A stretch of DNA of 38,676 nt from Sphingomonadaceae bacterium (GTDB lineage Bacteria > Pseudomonadota > Alphaproteobacteria > Sphingomonadales > Sphingomonadaceae), in NCBI GenBank assembly GCA_019239915.1, contig JAFAZF010000062.1, positions 1 to 38,676 on the forward strand. The letters are read 5' to 3'. A program made the position numbers and the translations under genes. Positions within the stretch are counted from its first letter, which is position 1. Each line of letters starts with the position of its first letter. This document shows, one piece after another, positions 10,570-19,120 of the stretch. The notes beneath the pieces are model-generated. The model was not told the DNA's origin. It did no database searches and was given only the letters and a program-made list of their open reading frames with translations.

Positions 10570-12228
10570 TCATGCCGCCAGCAGCCGCCGCGCCTGCGCG
10601 CGTGCCTCGTTCGTCACCTGCGCGCCGGACAGCATGCGCGCGATCTCCTCGCGCCGTTTGACCTCGCTCAATGCCTGGACGCTGGTGCGAGTGACGCGGC
10701 CGTCATGCGCCTTGGCGATCAGCCAGTGCCGCGCCGCGCGCGACGCGACCTGCGGCGAATGGGTGACGACGAGCAGCTGCGTGCGCGCCGCCAGCCGCGC
10801 CAGCCGCTCGCCGATCGCGTTCGCCACCGCGCCGCCGACGCCGCGATCGATCTCGTCGAAGATCATCGTCGCCGCCGCGCCGGCTTCGGCGAGTGCGACC
10901 TTGAGCGCGAGGATGAAGCGCGAGAGCTCGCCGCCGCTCGCGATTCGGGTCAGCGCCCCGAACGGCGCACCGGGGTTGGTCGCGATCAGGAACTCGACGC
11001 GATCGGCGCCGAGCGCGCTCCACTGGACTTCGGGCAAGGGCGCGACGAGCGTGCGGAAGCGCGCGGTATCGAGTTTGAGCGGCGGCAGCTCGGCCGCCAC
11101 GGCCTCGTCGAGCCGCGCCGCCGCCGCGCCACGCGCCGCGGTCAACGCCTCGGCCGCCGCGACATAGGTCTCCCGCGCCGCCGCCGCCTCGCCCTCCAGC
11201 CGAGCGAGCCCGGTCCCGCCGCCGTCGATCGCCGCGAGCCGCCCGCCCAACTCCGCCGCCAGCGTGGCGAGGTCATCGGGTGCCACGCGATGCTTGCGGG
11301 CGAGGCCGCGCAGCGCGAACAGCCGCGTCTCGATCGTCTCGAGCCGCGCCGGATCGCAGCGCATCGTCTCGGCCGCGTCCGCCAGCGCCGCTTCCGCCTC
11401 CGCCGCCTCGATCACGGCGCGGTCGATCGCGGCGAGCGCGCTCGCGAGCAGCGCATGCTCGGGCGCGATCCGGTCGAGGCGCCGCGCCGCCTGGCGCAGC
11501 GCCGCGAGCGCACCGTCTGCGCCACCGAGATGATCCACCACGTGCGCAAGATCGCCGGTCAGGCGCGCGCCCTTCTGCATCGCGGCGCGTTCCTCGGCGA
11601 GCGTCACCTCTTCGCCCGGCTGGGGCCCAAGCGCATCGAGTTCGGCGACGGCGTGCGCCAGCCATTCGCGATCCCGGGCGGCGGTGTCGATCGCCTCGCG
11701 GGCACCTGCGAGCCGCGTCTCTGCCGCACGCCAGGTGCGATGCGCACGCGCCACGCCGCCCCGGTCGATCCCTCCGAAAGCATCGAGCAAGTCACGATGC
11801 CCCCCGGCGGCGAGCAGCCCGCGATCGTCATGCTGGCCGTGGATCTCGACAAGGTGCGCGCCGATCTCCCGCAGCAGCCCGGCGCTCGCCGGCTGATCGT
11901 TGATCGTCGCGCGGCTGCCGCCATCGACCTTGACGATGCGCCTCAAAGTGAGCGGCTCGCCCGGTTCGCCGGCAAGGCCATTCTCCTCGAGCAGCGTCGC
12001 GACGGCATGGTCGCCCGGCAGCTCGAAGCTCGCGGTAACCACCGCCTGGCGCGCGCCGACGCGCACCAGGCCGCTGTCGGCGCGCCGCCCGAGCACCAGA
12101 CCGAGCGCATCGAGCAGGATCGACTTGCCCGCTCCGGTCTCGCCGGTGAGCACACCGAGGCCATTACGGAAATCGAGGTCGAGCGCCTCGATCAGCACGA
12201 CATCGCGAATAGCGAGACGGGTCAGCAT
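10570..12228 (-). CDS. recN: DNA repair protein RecN (SMC-like ATPase)
   Basis: Acts in recombinational repair of double-strand breaks by bringing DNA ends together. The 552-residue product has an SMC-like layout: an N-terminal Walker A GETGAGKS (29-36) in the strand-loop that follows MLTRLAIRDVVLIE, then a long helical arm rich in Ala, Arg and Glu. The C-terminal half has the ABC signature region LTRIASGGELSRF, Walker B in TMIFDEIDRGVGG, and the H-loop VVTHSPQVA. Length matches the family. It lies 142 bp downstream of bamD, an order common in alphaproteobacteria. A possible LexA site sits just before the start. It converges with the small gene at 10300. Confidence 0.96.
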   Translation of the reverse strand: MLTRLAIRDVVLIEALDLDFRNGLGVLTGETGAGKSILLDALGLVLGRRADSGLVRVGARQAVVTASFELPGDHAVATLLEENGLAGEPGEPLTLRRIVKVDGGSRATINDQPASAGLLREIGAHLVEIHGQHDDRGLLAAGGHRDLLDAFGGIDRGGVARAHRTWRAAETRLAGAREAIDTAARDREWLAHAVAELDALGPQPGEEVTLAEERAAMQKGARLTGDLAHVVDHLGGADGALAALRQAARRLDRIAPEHALLASALAAIDRAVIEAAEAEAALADAAETMRCDPARLETIETRLFALRGLARKHRVAPDDLATLAAELGGRLAAIDGGGTGLARLEGEAAAARETYVAAAEALTAARGAAAARLDEAVAAELPPLKLDTARFRTLVAPLPEVQWSALGADRVEFLIATNPGAPFGALTRIASGGELSRFILALKVALAEAGAAATMIFDEIDRGVGGAVANAIGERLARLAARTQLLVVTHSPQVASRAARHWLIAKAHDGRVTRTSVQALSEVKRREEIARMLSGAQVTNEARAQARRLLAA

Positions 12229-12245
12229 GGGTCCGCTTCATAGCG

Positions 12246-12260
12246 GATCATAAGGGGAAC
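12246..12260 (-). promoter_or_regulatory. Possible LexA (SOS) operator upstream of recN
   Basis: The plus strand reads GATC-ATAAGGG-GAAC, which matches the alphaproteobacterial LexA consensus GAAC-N7-GAAC at seven of eight positions. It lies 18 bp upstream of the recN start, where a repressor would cover the promoter or leader. recN is SOS-regulated in many bacteria. A one-mismatch site in GC-rich DNA can occur by chance. Confidence 0.4.
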
Positions 12261-12369
12261 GAAAAGAGACTATTGGTCGTGCTGATGCGGTCGATCCGCA
12301 CGGCGCTCAACGCGGGTGAGCTCTTGCGATTATCGTCCCTGCTGCAAACGATGGCGAGCGAGGGACGCC

Positions 12370-13149
12370 TCAGGCCTTCGCCTTCGTCCCCATCAGCTTG
12401 TAGGCGCGCTCATACCATTTCGAGCCGGGGTAGTTGGCGCCGAGCACGGCAGCGGCCTTCTTGGCCTCCTCCGGCACGCCGAGCGCGAGATAGCATTCGA
12501 CCAGCCGCTCCAGCGCTTCGGGCACGTGCGTGGTCGTCTGATATTTTTCGATGACGGTGCGGAAGCGCAGCGTCGCCGAAAGCCACGCGCCGCGGCGCTG
12601 GTAGAAGCGGCCGATCTCCATCTCCTTGCCGGCGAGATGGTCGTTGACGAGATCAACCTTGAGCCGCGCATCTTCGGCATATTTGCTGTCGGGATAGCGA
12701 CGGATCACCTCGCCGAGCGCGTCCAGCGACTGCTGGCTGATCTTCTGGTCGCGGGTGACGTCCTGGATCTGCTCATAATAGTCGATCGCGACGAGGTAGA
12801 GCGCGTAGGGCGCGTCCTTGTTGCCGGGGTGGATCGAGAGGAAGCGCTGGGCGCTGTCGATCGACTTCTGATAGCTGCGTGCCAGATACCAGCTGTAGGC
12901 GCTCATCAGCTCGGCACGGCGCGCCCACACCGAATAAGGATGCTGACGCTCGACCTCGTCGAACAGCGACGCCGCGGTGCTGTACTCGTGGCGGTCGAGC
13001 CGGTCGCGGGCGAGATTGTAGAGCGTGTCGACATCGCGCGCGATGTAGCTCGTGTCGCGCTTGTTGTTCTTGTTGCGCGCGCATGCGGTCAGCGGCAGCG
13101 CGACGACGAGCGCGGCGAGAATGGCGGCGCGGAGCGAGGAACGCATCAT
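12370..13149 (-). CDS. bamD: Outer-membrane assembly lipoprotein BamD
   Basis: Part of the BAM complex that inserts beta-barrel proteins into the outer membrane. The 259-residue product has a lipoprotein signal peptide: two Met, Arg, a hydrophobic stretch, and the lipobox LTAC, which makes the Cys after residue 22 the lipidated residue. The mature part contains tetratricopeptide-like helices with the family segments YSTAASLFDEVERQHPYS and the aligned KYAEDARLKVDLV region. The length is typical. Either ATG 13149 or ATG 13146 could be the start. It is transcribed towards recN. Confidence 0.94.
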   Translation of the reverse strand: MMRSSLRAAILAALVVALPLTACARNKNNKRDTSYIARDVDTLYNLARDRLDRHEYSTAASLFDEVERQHPYSVWARRAELMSAYSWYLARSYQKSIDSAQRFLSIHPGNKDAPYALYLVAIDYYEQIQDVTRDQKISQQSLDALGEVIRRYPDSKYAEDARLKVDLVNDHLAGKEMEIGRFYQRRGAWLSATLRFRTVIEKYQTTTHVPEALERLVECYLALGVPEEAKKAAAVLGANYPGSKWYERAYKLMGTKAKA

Positions 13150-13204
13150 AGGCGGCGATGCTTAGCCGAGCGAGTCGGCCGGGGGAAGCGGTAAGCGCAG
13201 GCGG

Positions 13205-13470
13205 AACGAAGGCCGGCCCCCTGTTCCCCGGCGCAGGCCGGGGCCCAGGGACTCGCAACCGGCGCACTTCGGGAGGAAATGATCGAGATACTCGCCTCCG
13301 CACTCCCGGAATGCGCCTTCAATCGGATCCATGAACCCCGGCTTTCGCCGGGGAACGACTTCACTTCCCCTCCCCTTTAAGGGTGGAATCGAGGGTCGGG
13401 ACCGAGGCCGGGTGGGCGCCCGTCTCCGCCACGCCACCCCAACCCCTCCCCTGAAGGGGAGGGGCTTTTA
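13205..13470. repeat. Cluster of short inverted repeats between bamD and the glycosyltransferase gene
   Basis: No gene is seen from 13150 to 13497. The stretch contains palindromic units: CCCCGGCGCAGGCCGGGG near 13220, CCCCGGCTTTCGCCGGGG near 13337, and CCCCTCCCCTGAAGGGGAGGGG near 13443 followed by CTTTTAAGG. These look like three different intergenic repeat types stacked together. The last resembles a terminator on the plus strand, though no plus-strand gene precedes it. The promoters of bamD and of the gene at 13498 must also lie here. Confidence 0.6.
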
Positions 13471-13497
13471 AGGCTTTCATGCCACAAGCGCTCTCCG

Positions 13498-14682
13498 ATG
13501 CTTCGCGTGCTTACCCTTGCCTCGCTGTTTCCGGATGCGGCGCGGCCGACCTTCGGTGGCTTCGTCGCGCGGCAGACGCTGGGGCTGGCGGCACGGCCGG
13601 GCGTCGAGGTCCGGGTGGTTGCGCCGATCGGCATCCCACCCGGGCTGGCGCGCCACCGCCACTATCGCGCACTCCGCGGCCTGCCGACGCGAGAGGTCTG
13701 GCAGGGGCTCGACGTCTACCGTCCGCGCTTTCCGATCGTGCCGCTGGTCGGCGGCGCGCTCGCGCCGCGCCTGATGGCGCGGGCGCTGCTGCCGCTGCTC
13801 CGCGACATCCGACGCGATTTCCCGTTCGACGTGATCGACGCAGAATTCTTCTATCCCGACGGCTCCGCCGCGCACCGGCTCGCCCGCGCGCTCGGCGTCC
13901 CCTTCTCGATCAAGGCGCGCGGCAGCGACATCCATCTCTGGTCGGACTATCCCGGCTGCCGCGGCCGGATCGTGCGGGCAGGGCAAGCCGCCGGCGGGCT
14001 GCTTGCGGTCTCGTCGGCGCTCAAGGCCGATATGGTGGCGCTCGGGCTGCCCGAGGAGCGCATCCGCGTCCACTACACCGGCGTCGACCTCGATCGCTTC
14101 GCGCCGGCCGAAGATCGTGCGGTCGCCAAGGCCCGGCTCGGCGTGCCCGGTCCGCTGATCGTCTCGGTCGGCGCGCTGGTGCCGCGCAAAGGCCACCAGA
14201 TCGCGATCGCGGCGATGGAGAAGCTGCCCGAGGCGACTTTTCTCATCGCCGGGCACGGGCCGCATCGGGCGGCGCTCGAAGCACAGATAGCGGCCGCCGG
14301 GCTGGCGGACCGCGTCCGCCTGCTGGGATCGCAGCCGCACGACGCGCTGCCGGCATTGTTCGCGGCGGCGGACGCGAGCCTGCTCGTCTCCGAATCCGAG
14401 GGCCTCGCCAATGCCTGGGTCGAATCGCTTGCCTGCGGCACGCCGGTGGTGACGGCGGACGTCGGCGGCGCGCGCGAGGCGATCGATCGCCCCGCCGCCG
14501 GTCGCCTGGTGGAGCGCAAGCCGGGCGCCGTCGCCGCGGCGCTCGCCGAACTCATCGCGCAGCCGCCCGATCCGGCCGAGACCCGCAAGGCGGCGGAGCG
14601 CTTCACGTGGGACGCCAACGCGACGACGCTGGAAGCGCATCTGCGCGCGATCGTTTCTTCTCACCCAGGCCGTTCGTGCTGA
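13498..14682 (+). CDS. Glycosyltransferase family 4 protein
   Basis: A 394-residue cytoplasmic or membrane-associated retaining glycosyltransferase with a GT-B fold. The N-terminal domain begins LRVLTLASLFPDAARPTFGGF, with the glycine-rich acceptor loop. The C-terminal domain has the donor-site strand GPLIVSVGALVPRKGHQIAI and the E-x7-E motif in SESEGLANAWVESLACGTPVV. The final A-D-V-G-G-A-R-E segment is typical of GT4 enzymes that use nucleotide-diphosphate sugars. Donor and acceptor are not evident, and no polysaccharide genes surround it, so pathway placement (exopolysaccharide, lipopolysaccharide or glycolipid) is open. The Shine-Dalgarno signal is weak; ATG 13498 gives the natural N-terminal strand. 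Confidence 0.9.
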   Translation: MLRVLTLASLFPDAARPTFGGFVARQTLGLAARPGVEVRVVAPIGIPPGLARHRHYRALRGLPTREVWQGLDVYRPRFPIVPLVGGALAPRLMARALLPLLRDIRRDFPFDVIDAEFFYPDGSAAHRLARALGVPFSIKARGSDIHLWSDYPGCRGRIVRAGQAAGGLLAVSSALKADMVALGLPEERIRVHYTGVDLDRFAPAEDRAVAKARLGVPGPLIVSVGALVPRKGHQIAIAAMEKLPEATFLIAGHGPHRAALEAQIAAAGLADRVRLLGSQPHDALPALFAAADASLLVSESEGLANAWVESLACGTPVVTADVGGAREAIDRPAAGRLVERKPGAVAAALAELIAQPPDPAETRKAAERFTWDANATTLEAHLRAIVSSHPGRSC

Positions 14683-14788
14683 GCGGAGGCTGAGCGCAGT
14701 CGAAGCCGCAGTCGAAATACGGCCCCAAGCGCTTGCCCATCGACGGCCGCCGCTTCGACTGCGCTCAGCGGCTGCTCAGGGCGAACGG
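14670..14788. repeat. Inverted repeat of the TGAGCGCAGTCGAAG family, copy 3
   Basis: Arms at 14670-14705 and 14753-14788 are nearly complementary over 36 bp, starting CCGTTCGTGCTGAGCGGAGG and ending GCTGCTCAGGGCGAACGG. The left arm begins inside the last codons of the glycosyltransferase gene, so the repeat may supply that gene's terminus. It is the most complete of the three copies. Confidence 0.8.
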
Positions 14789-14869
14789 AAGTGGGAATAA
14801 GGACTCATCGCATCCTTCTCGCCGCACGCGGCGTTGAGGCTCGATACGTCCAAGGAAACCGCCGCTCCC

Positions 14870-15271
14870 ATGCGCACCACCTTGCTCGCCACCCTGCTGC
14901 TCGGCGCCGCGCCCGCGGTCGCCGCGCCGAAATCGCCGCCGCTCCCGCCCAAGCCGATCGTCGTGACCGTCAACATGTTCGATCGCGGCTTCCACCCGGA
15001 CATCATCCGCCTACGCTCCGGCGTCACCTATCGGCTGGTCTTCATCAACCGCGACGGCACCACGCACGACTTCTTCGCGCCGCGCCTACTCGAAGACTCA
15101 CAAATCAGCCGCGAAGAGGGCGACAAGTTGCAGGACGGCCGTCTCGACGTGCCGGCCCATGGCGAAGCCTCGCTGGTGCTGATGCCGATGCGGGCCGAAC
15201 CCTATGACGCAAAATCGACCAAGGCGCTGGACGTCGTCTCGAACATGAGGGCGCAGGTGCTGGTGTATTAA
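14870..15271 (+). CDS. Secreted cupredoxin-like protein
   Basis: From ATG 14870 the 133-residue product has a clear Sec signal peptide, MRTTLLATLLLGAAPAVAA. The mature part shows a cupredoxin-type beta-sandwich pattern: IVVTVNMFDRGFHPDIIRL, then a V-T-Y-R-L-V-F-x-N-x-D strand followed by THDFFAP. These are the first half of a periplasmic cupredoxin, with the usual N-terminal His ligand in THDF. However, the protein contains no cysteine, and the C-H-M ligand loop of type 1 copper proteins is not recognisable before the final QVLVY strand. It may bind copper differently or not at all. An ATG at 14834 would add a charged leader and spoil the signal peptide. Confidence 0.72.
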   Translation: MRTTLLATLLLGAAPAVAAPKSPPLPPKPIVVTVNMFDRGFHPDIIRLRSGVTYRLVFINRDGTTHDFFAPRLLEDSQISREEGDKLQDGRLDVPAHGEASLVLMPMRAEPYDAKSTKALDVVSNMRAQVLVY

Positions 15272-15279
15272 GCGAGAAC

Positions 15280-15304
15280 CCTTTCTCGCTTTGGCGGGAG
15301 AAGG
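15280..15304. terminator. Weak hairpin between convergent genes
   Basis: CCTTTCTC and GAGAAGG pair around GCTTTGGCGG with one bulge, nine bases after the cupredoxin-like stop, followed by a CTCTTTATC stretch. It may end transcription of the plus-strand gene. The stem is short and imperfect. Confidence 0.35.
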
Positions 15305-15313
15305 CTCTTTATC

Positions 15314-15691
15314 TCACAACGGCAGCAGCGCCGCGACGATCCATCGCCCCTCGGCGCGGAGCACGCCCCAGGTGCGCGCGGCGGCGCGGCTGTCCATAGC
15401 CTCGAGGCCGATGCCGCGCGCCGTGAGCGCTGTCGTGAACGCCGGTGAAGGACGGCGCGTCGCGGCGCCGGTGCCGAGCAGCAGGAATTCGGGCTTCGGC
15501 GCCAGCGCGAGCAGGTCGTCCAGCGCATCCACCGTCAGCGCCTCCAGCCTGGGTGCGGCCCAGGCGCTCGCCCGTTCCGGCGCCAGCCACAGCCCGTCAT
15601 TGTGGACGACACCGTCGACGCGAAACCCGCGCCCCGCAAAGCCCTGCACCAGCGGCCCGGCCGCCGGCGTCTCGGAGGCGAACCTAGGCAC
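15314..15691 (-). CDS. Mth938-like (DUF498) domain protein
   Basis: A 125-residue single-domain protein of the Mth938-like family, related to mitochondrial NDUFAF3. It shows the family elements GFAGRGFRVDG, a central PEFLLLGTGAA strand-turn, and MDSRAAARTWGVLRAEGR at the C-terminus. In alphaproteobacteria this gene regularly follows secF, as here (stop of secF 12 bp upstream), so it belongs to the yajC-secD-secF transcript. The start is a GTG at 15691. Bacterial members have no established function; a link to membrane-complex assembly is suggested only by the eukaryotic relative and the operon. Confidence 0.85.
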   Translation of the reverse strand: MPRFASETPAAGPLVQGFAGRGFRVDGVVHNDGLWLAPERASAWAAPRLEALTVDALDDLLALAPKPEFLLLGTGAATRRPSPAFTTALTARGIGLEAMDSRAAARTWGVLRAEGRWIVAALLPL

Positions 15692-15703
15692 GCGCCCGGA
15701 TCG

Positions 15704-16690
15704 TCACGGCACGATCTTGGGATCGCGCCGCGTCACGCGCTCGGCGTCGCCCATCGGCGCGGCCCCACGCTTCGGCGCCTCGGGTGGCTGCGGCCGCATG
15801 CCCAGCGTGATGAGCAGCGAGGACGAGACGTAGATTGACGAATAGGTGCCGACGATCACGCCGAGCATCATCGCCGCGGTGAAGCCGCGCAGCACCTCGC
15901 CGCCGAAGATCAGCAGCGCGGCGAGCGCGAGCAGGATGGTCAGCGAGGTCATCACGGTGCGCGGCAGCGTCTCGTTCACCGACAGATCGACGATCTCCGG
16001 CATCTCCATCCTGCGATATTTGCGCATGTTCTCGCGGATGCGGTCGTCGATCACGATCTTGTCGTTGATCGAATAGCCGATGATCGTGAGCACCGCTGCG
16101 ACGATGTTGAGATCGAACTCGAGCCGGGTGAGCGCGAAGAAGCCGAGCGTCATCAGCACGTCGTGGATGATCGCGACCGCGGTCGAGGCACCGAACTGCC
16201 ATTCGAAGCGGAACCAGGCGAACACCGCGATGCCGAACACCGCAAGCAGCACCGCGATGATGCCGCGCTGGACAAGCTCGCCCGAGACCTTTCCCGAGAC
16301 GGTGTCGTAGCGGGTGAACGCGATCGTCGGGTAATCCTTCGCGAGCGCGGTCTTGACGGTCTGCACGACGCGGTTGGTCGCGCCCTCGTCCGCCGAGGCG
16401 GGCAGCGGCAGTCGGATCGAGACCGTGTTGGGATCGCCGAAGGTCTGCAGCTGCACCTCGCCGACGCCGAGCCGGTCGACATCGCCGCGCACCTTATCGA
16501 GCGACGGCGGCTGCTGGAACTTGGCCTCGATCATCAGGCCGCCGACGAAATCGACGCCGAGGTTGAGGCCACGCGCGAACACCAGCGCGACCGCGCCGAT
16601 GGTAAGCGCGATCGTGAGGCCGAACGCCCAGTAGCGCAGCCGGACGAAGCCGATGTTGGTGTTGTCGGGGACGAGCTTCAGCAGGCGCAT
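15704..16690 (-). CDS. secF: Protein translocase subunit SecF
   Basis: Works with SecD in the inner membrane to use the proton gradient for the late steps of protein export. The 328-residue product has a first transmembrane helix after MRLLKLVPDNTNIGFVRLRY, then the GLNLGVDFVGGLMIE motif at the start of the periplasmic domain. Five more helices follow, including the RND-type segments with TIIGYSINDKIVIDDRIREN. ATG 16690 is preferred because it gives the family N-terminus; upstream codons to 16789 fall in an intergenic repeat. It is the third gene of yajC-secD-secF-Mth938. Confidence 0.96.
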   Translation of the reverse strand: MRLLKLVPDNTNIGFVRLRYWAFGLTIALTIGAVALVFARGLNLGVDFVGGLMIEAKFQQPPSLDKVRGDVDRLGVGEVQLQTFGDPNTVSIRLPLPASADEGATNRVVQTVKTALAKDYPTIAFTRYDTVSGKVSGELVQRGIIAVLLAVFGIAVFAWFRFEWQFGASTAVAIIHDVLMTLGFFALTRLEFDLNIVAAVLTIIGYSINDKIVIDDRIRENMRKYRRMEMPEIVDLSVNETLPRTVMTSLTILLALAALLIFGGEVLRGFTAAMMLGVIVGTYSSIYVSSSLLITLGMRPQPPEAPKRGAAPMGDAERVTRRDPKIVP

Positions 16691-16703
16691 GGAGTACCTC
16701 GTG

Positions 16704-16774
16704 TTCCTGCGAAAGCAGGAACGCTGTGCCGCGAGCGCGGCGCCTGTAACTCTGGGCTCCTGCTTTCGCAGGAG
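16704..16774. repeat. Inverted repeat inside the secD-secF gap
   Basis: Two short palindromes, TTCCTGCGAAAGCAGGAA (16704-16721) and CTCCTGCTTTCGCAGGAG (16757-16774), lie in the 100 bp between the secD stop and the secF start. They are also partly complementary to each other. The CTGCGAAAGCAG unit recalls the CCGCGAAGGCGG unit at 4833. Placed inside an operon, it may affect mRNA stability or the SecD:SecF ratio. Confidence 0.7.
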
Positions 16775-16790
16775 CACGGACCAGCCCAAA

Positions 16791-18380
16791 TCATATCACC
16801 AGCTCCACCGGCCGGCGGCGGCGCAGGTACATCACCACCATCATCCGCGTGAAGGTGACGGCGGTGAACACGCTCGTCGCGATTCCGATCAGCAGCACCA
16901 CCGCGAAGCCCTTCACCGGCCCGGAGCCGAGCAGGAGCATGATGAAGGCGGCGATCGCATGGGTGACGTTGGCCTCGTAGATGGTGCGGCTCGCTTCCTT
17001 GTAGCCGAGCTCGACCGACTGGATCACGCCCCTGCCCCGCCGCCGCTCCTCGCGAATGCGCTCGTTGATGAGCACGTTGGCGTCGACCGCGGTGCCGATC
17101 GTCAGCACGAAACCGGCGATGCCGGGCAGCGTCAGCGTCGCGTTCAGCAGCGCCATCACCGCGAGGATGACGAACACGTTGATGATCACCGCGAGGTTCG
17201 CATAGACGCCGAACCGCCCGTAGGTGGCGAGCATGAAGATCACCACGGCGGCGACCGCGACCGCCGAGGCGATCACGCCGGCGTGGATCGAGTCCGCGCC
17301 GAGCTGCGGCCCGACGGTGCGCTCCTCGACGACCTTCAGCGCCACCGGCAGCGCGCCCGAGCGCAGCGCGATCGCGAGCTGGTTGGCGCTCTGAACGGTA
17401 AACCCGCCCGAGATCTGCGCCGAGCCGCCGAGGATCGGCTCGTTGATGTTCGGCGCCGAGATCACCTGGTTGTCGAGGATGATCGCGAAGGGTTTGCCGA
17501 CATTTTCCTTCGTCACCTCCGCGAACGCCTTGCCGCCTTCGCTGTCGAACTTGATCGCGACGACCGGCGAGTTGTTCTGGTCGTAGCTCAGCTCGGCATC
17601 GGTGAGTTGCTCGCCGGTGATGATCGCCTGGCGCTTGACGGCGAGCGGCGCGCCGCCGGTGGCGAAGTGCAGCACCTGGCTGCCGATCGCGGCATGGCCC
17701 TGCGCGGTCGCCTGCGGATCGGCGGTCTGGTCGACGAGCTTGAACTCGAGCTTGGCGGTCTTGCCGAGCAGCTGCTTCAGCGCCTCGGGATCCTGCAGGC
17801 CGGGGACCTGGACGACGATGCGGTCGTCACCCTCCCGGATGATCGTCGGCTCCTTCGTCCCGAGCGCGTCGATGCGGCGGCGAACGACCTCGGTCGCCTG
17901 CTCCATCGCCTTGGAAATCGCGTCGGCAATGCCAGACTTGGTCGGCGTCATCGTGATGCGCGTGCTGTCGACGACCTTCACGTCCCAGTCGCGCTGGCCG
18001 GTGACGCCGACGCCCTGCGTCAGCCCGCGCAGCTTCTCGACGACGGCGTCGACCTTCGACACGTCGCGAACGAGGAAGGAGAGCTGGCCGTTGTCGGTCG
18101 AGATGTCGCCGACGTCGATCGGCGGCGTCGCGCGCCGCATCTCGGCGCGAACATTGTCCGCCATCTTGGCGACGCGCTGCTTGACGAGATCGTCGGTGTC
18201 CGCCTCGAGCAGCAGATAAGAGCCGCCGGAAAGATCGAGGCCGAGGTTGATCCGCGGCGCGCCGCCGAAGCCGAGCTGGTCGGCATAGCGCTCGGGCGTC
18301 AGGCTCGGCACCGCGAGCAGGATACCGGCGAGCAGCAGGAGGAGGATCGAGACGATCTTCCAGCGCGGGAAATCGAGCAT
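16791..18380 (-). CDS. secD: Protein translocase subunit SecD
   Basis: The larger partner of SecF in the proton-driven export motor of the Sec system. The 529-residue protein has an N-terminal transmembrane helix in MLDFPRWKIVSILLLLLAGI and the signature GLDLSGGSYLLLE. A large periplasmic region (about 60-350) follows, then five helices with LTIGTAVDANVLINERIREE, the conserved acidic D-A-N-V-L-I-x-E-R-x-R-E motif of the RND-like core. The ATG at 18380 follows the yajC stop by 10 bp. Length is normal for alphaproteobacteria. Confidence 0.97.
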   Translation of the reverse strand: MLDFPRWKIVSILLLLLAGILLAVPSLTPERYADQLGFGGAPRINLGLDLSGGSYLLLEADTDDLVKQRVAKMADNVRAEMRRATPPIDVGDISTDNGQLSFLVRDVSKVDAVVEKLRGLTQGVGVTGQRDWDVKVVDSTRITMTPTKSGIADAISKAMEQATEVVRRRIDALGTKEPTIIREGDDRIVVQVPGLQDPEALKQLLGKTAKLEFKLVDQTADPQATAQGHAAIGSQVLHFATGGAPLAVKRQAIITGEQLTDAELSYDQNNSPVVAIKFDSEGGKAFAEVTKENVGKPFAIILDNQVISAPNINEPILGGSAQISGGFTVQSANQLAIALRSGALPVALKVVEERTVGPQLGADSIHAGVIASAVAVAAVVIFMLATYGRFGVYANLAVIINVFVILAVMALLNATLTLPGIAGFVLTIGTAVDANVLINERIREERRRGRGVIQSVELGYKEASRTIYEANVTHAIAAFIMLLLGSGPVKGFAVVLLIGIATSVFTAVTFTRMMVVMYLRRRRPVELVI

Positions 18381-18390
18381 CAGGTCGGGC

Positions 18391-18726
18391 TCAATCGTTC
18401 GCGGGCTTGGCGCCCGGCCCTCGCACCTCGGCGAGCGTGCTCTTCACGATGCGGACGCGGACGTTGGGCGCGATCTCGACCTCGACCTCCGCGGCATCGA
18501 CCTTGGTGACCTTGCCGATCTTGCCCCCCGCCGTGACGACGGTGTCGCCCTTCTTCACCGCGGCGATTACCGCCTGATGCTGCTTCTGGCGCTGCTGCTG
18601 CGGACGGATCAGCAGCACGTAGAAGATCACGAACAACAGCGCGAGCGGCACCAGGTTGACAAGGAAGGCGGCGCCGCCTCCGGTCGCCGCACCGGCGGCC
18701 TGGGCATAGGCGGGAGACGAGAACAT
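18391..18726 (-). CDS. yajC: Preprotein translocase subunit YajC
   Basis: A small accessory membrane protein of the SecDF complex. From ATG 18726 the product has 111 residues: a short Ala-rich N-terminus, one transmembrane helix (about residues 22-42) ending in the YajC signature FYVLLIRPQQQRQKQH, and a basic cytoplasmic domain with KKGDTVVTAGGKIGKV. The frame is open much further upstream, but those codons look non-coding and would place the helix too far inside. It is the first gene of the secDF operon; the promoter should lie in the AT-richer stretch above 18727. Confidence 0.93.
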   Translation of the reverse strand: MFSSPAYAQAAGAATGGGAAFLVNLVPLALLFVIFYVLLIRPQQQRQKQHQAVIAAVKKGDTVVTAGGKIGKVTKVDAAEVEVEIAPNVRVRIVKSTLAEVRGPGAKPAND

Positions 18727-19120
18727 GGGGCTGGGCGCGCCTGATTGTGCCGGGCCGACCACCGGCCCCTCCGAAGCGCGCGCGCCTATCACGCGGGAGG
18801 CGCGGCGCGCAATGGCGGGCGGTCTCCGTTGCGACCGACCTGTCGCTATCATGCAAGCCGCGCGATTTCGGATTCGGCGCTGATCGTCGGCGTAAGCGGT
18901 TGTGCAAGCGCGAGAATCTTCCGCAATGCAACACAAATTAGTTTCGCAAATCAGATATTTCGGATCGCGAATGCTTACTGCCCTCTGGAAAGCGGCATAT
19001 CTGCGCCCGAACGGCCGATAGCATTACGTAAATTGCGGAGCGGACGTTACAATTTGGAAAGCCGGTATTTAATCGCGACCCGCCAAATTGCTCGCATGTT
19101 CGGCAGGTGGGCGATCGGGC
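18727..19120. other. Intergenic region upstream of yajC, no clear gene
   Basis: About 390 bp without a convincing gene. From about 18904 to 19085 base composition drops to clearly AT-richer than the chromosome around it, with runs such as ACACAAATTAG and ATATTTCGG. It probably holds the promoter of the yajC operon on the minus strand and that of the small gene at 19121 on the plus strand. No exact promoter or riboswitch could be assigned. Confidence 0.5.

Noticed and set aside
13498-14664. Competing long frames over the glycosyltransferase gene on both strands
   Set aside because: Only the frame from 13498 has a coherent GT-B fold and the E-x7-E motif.
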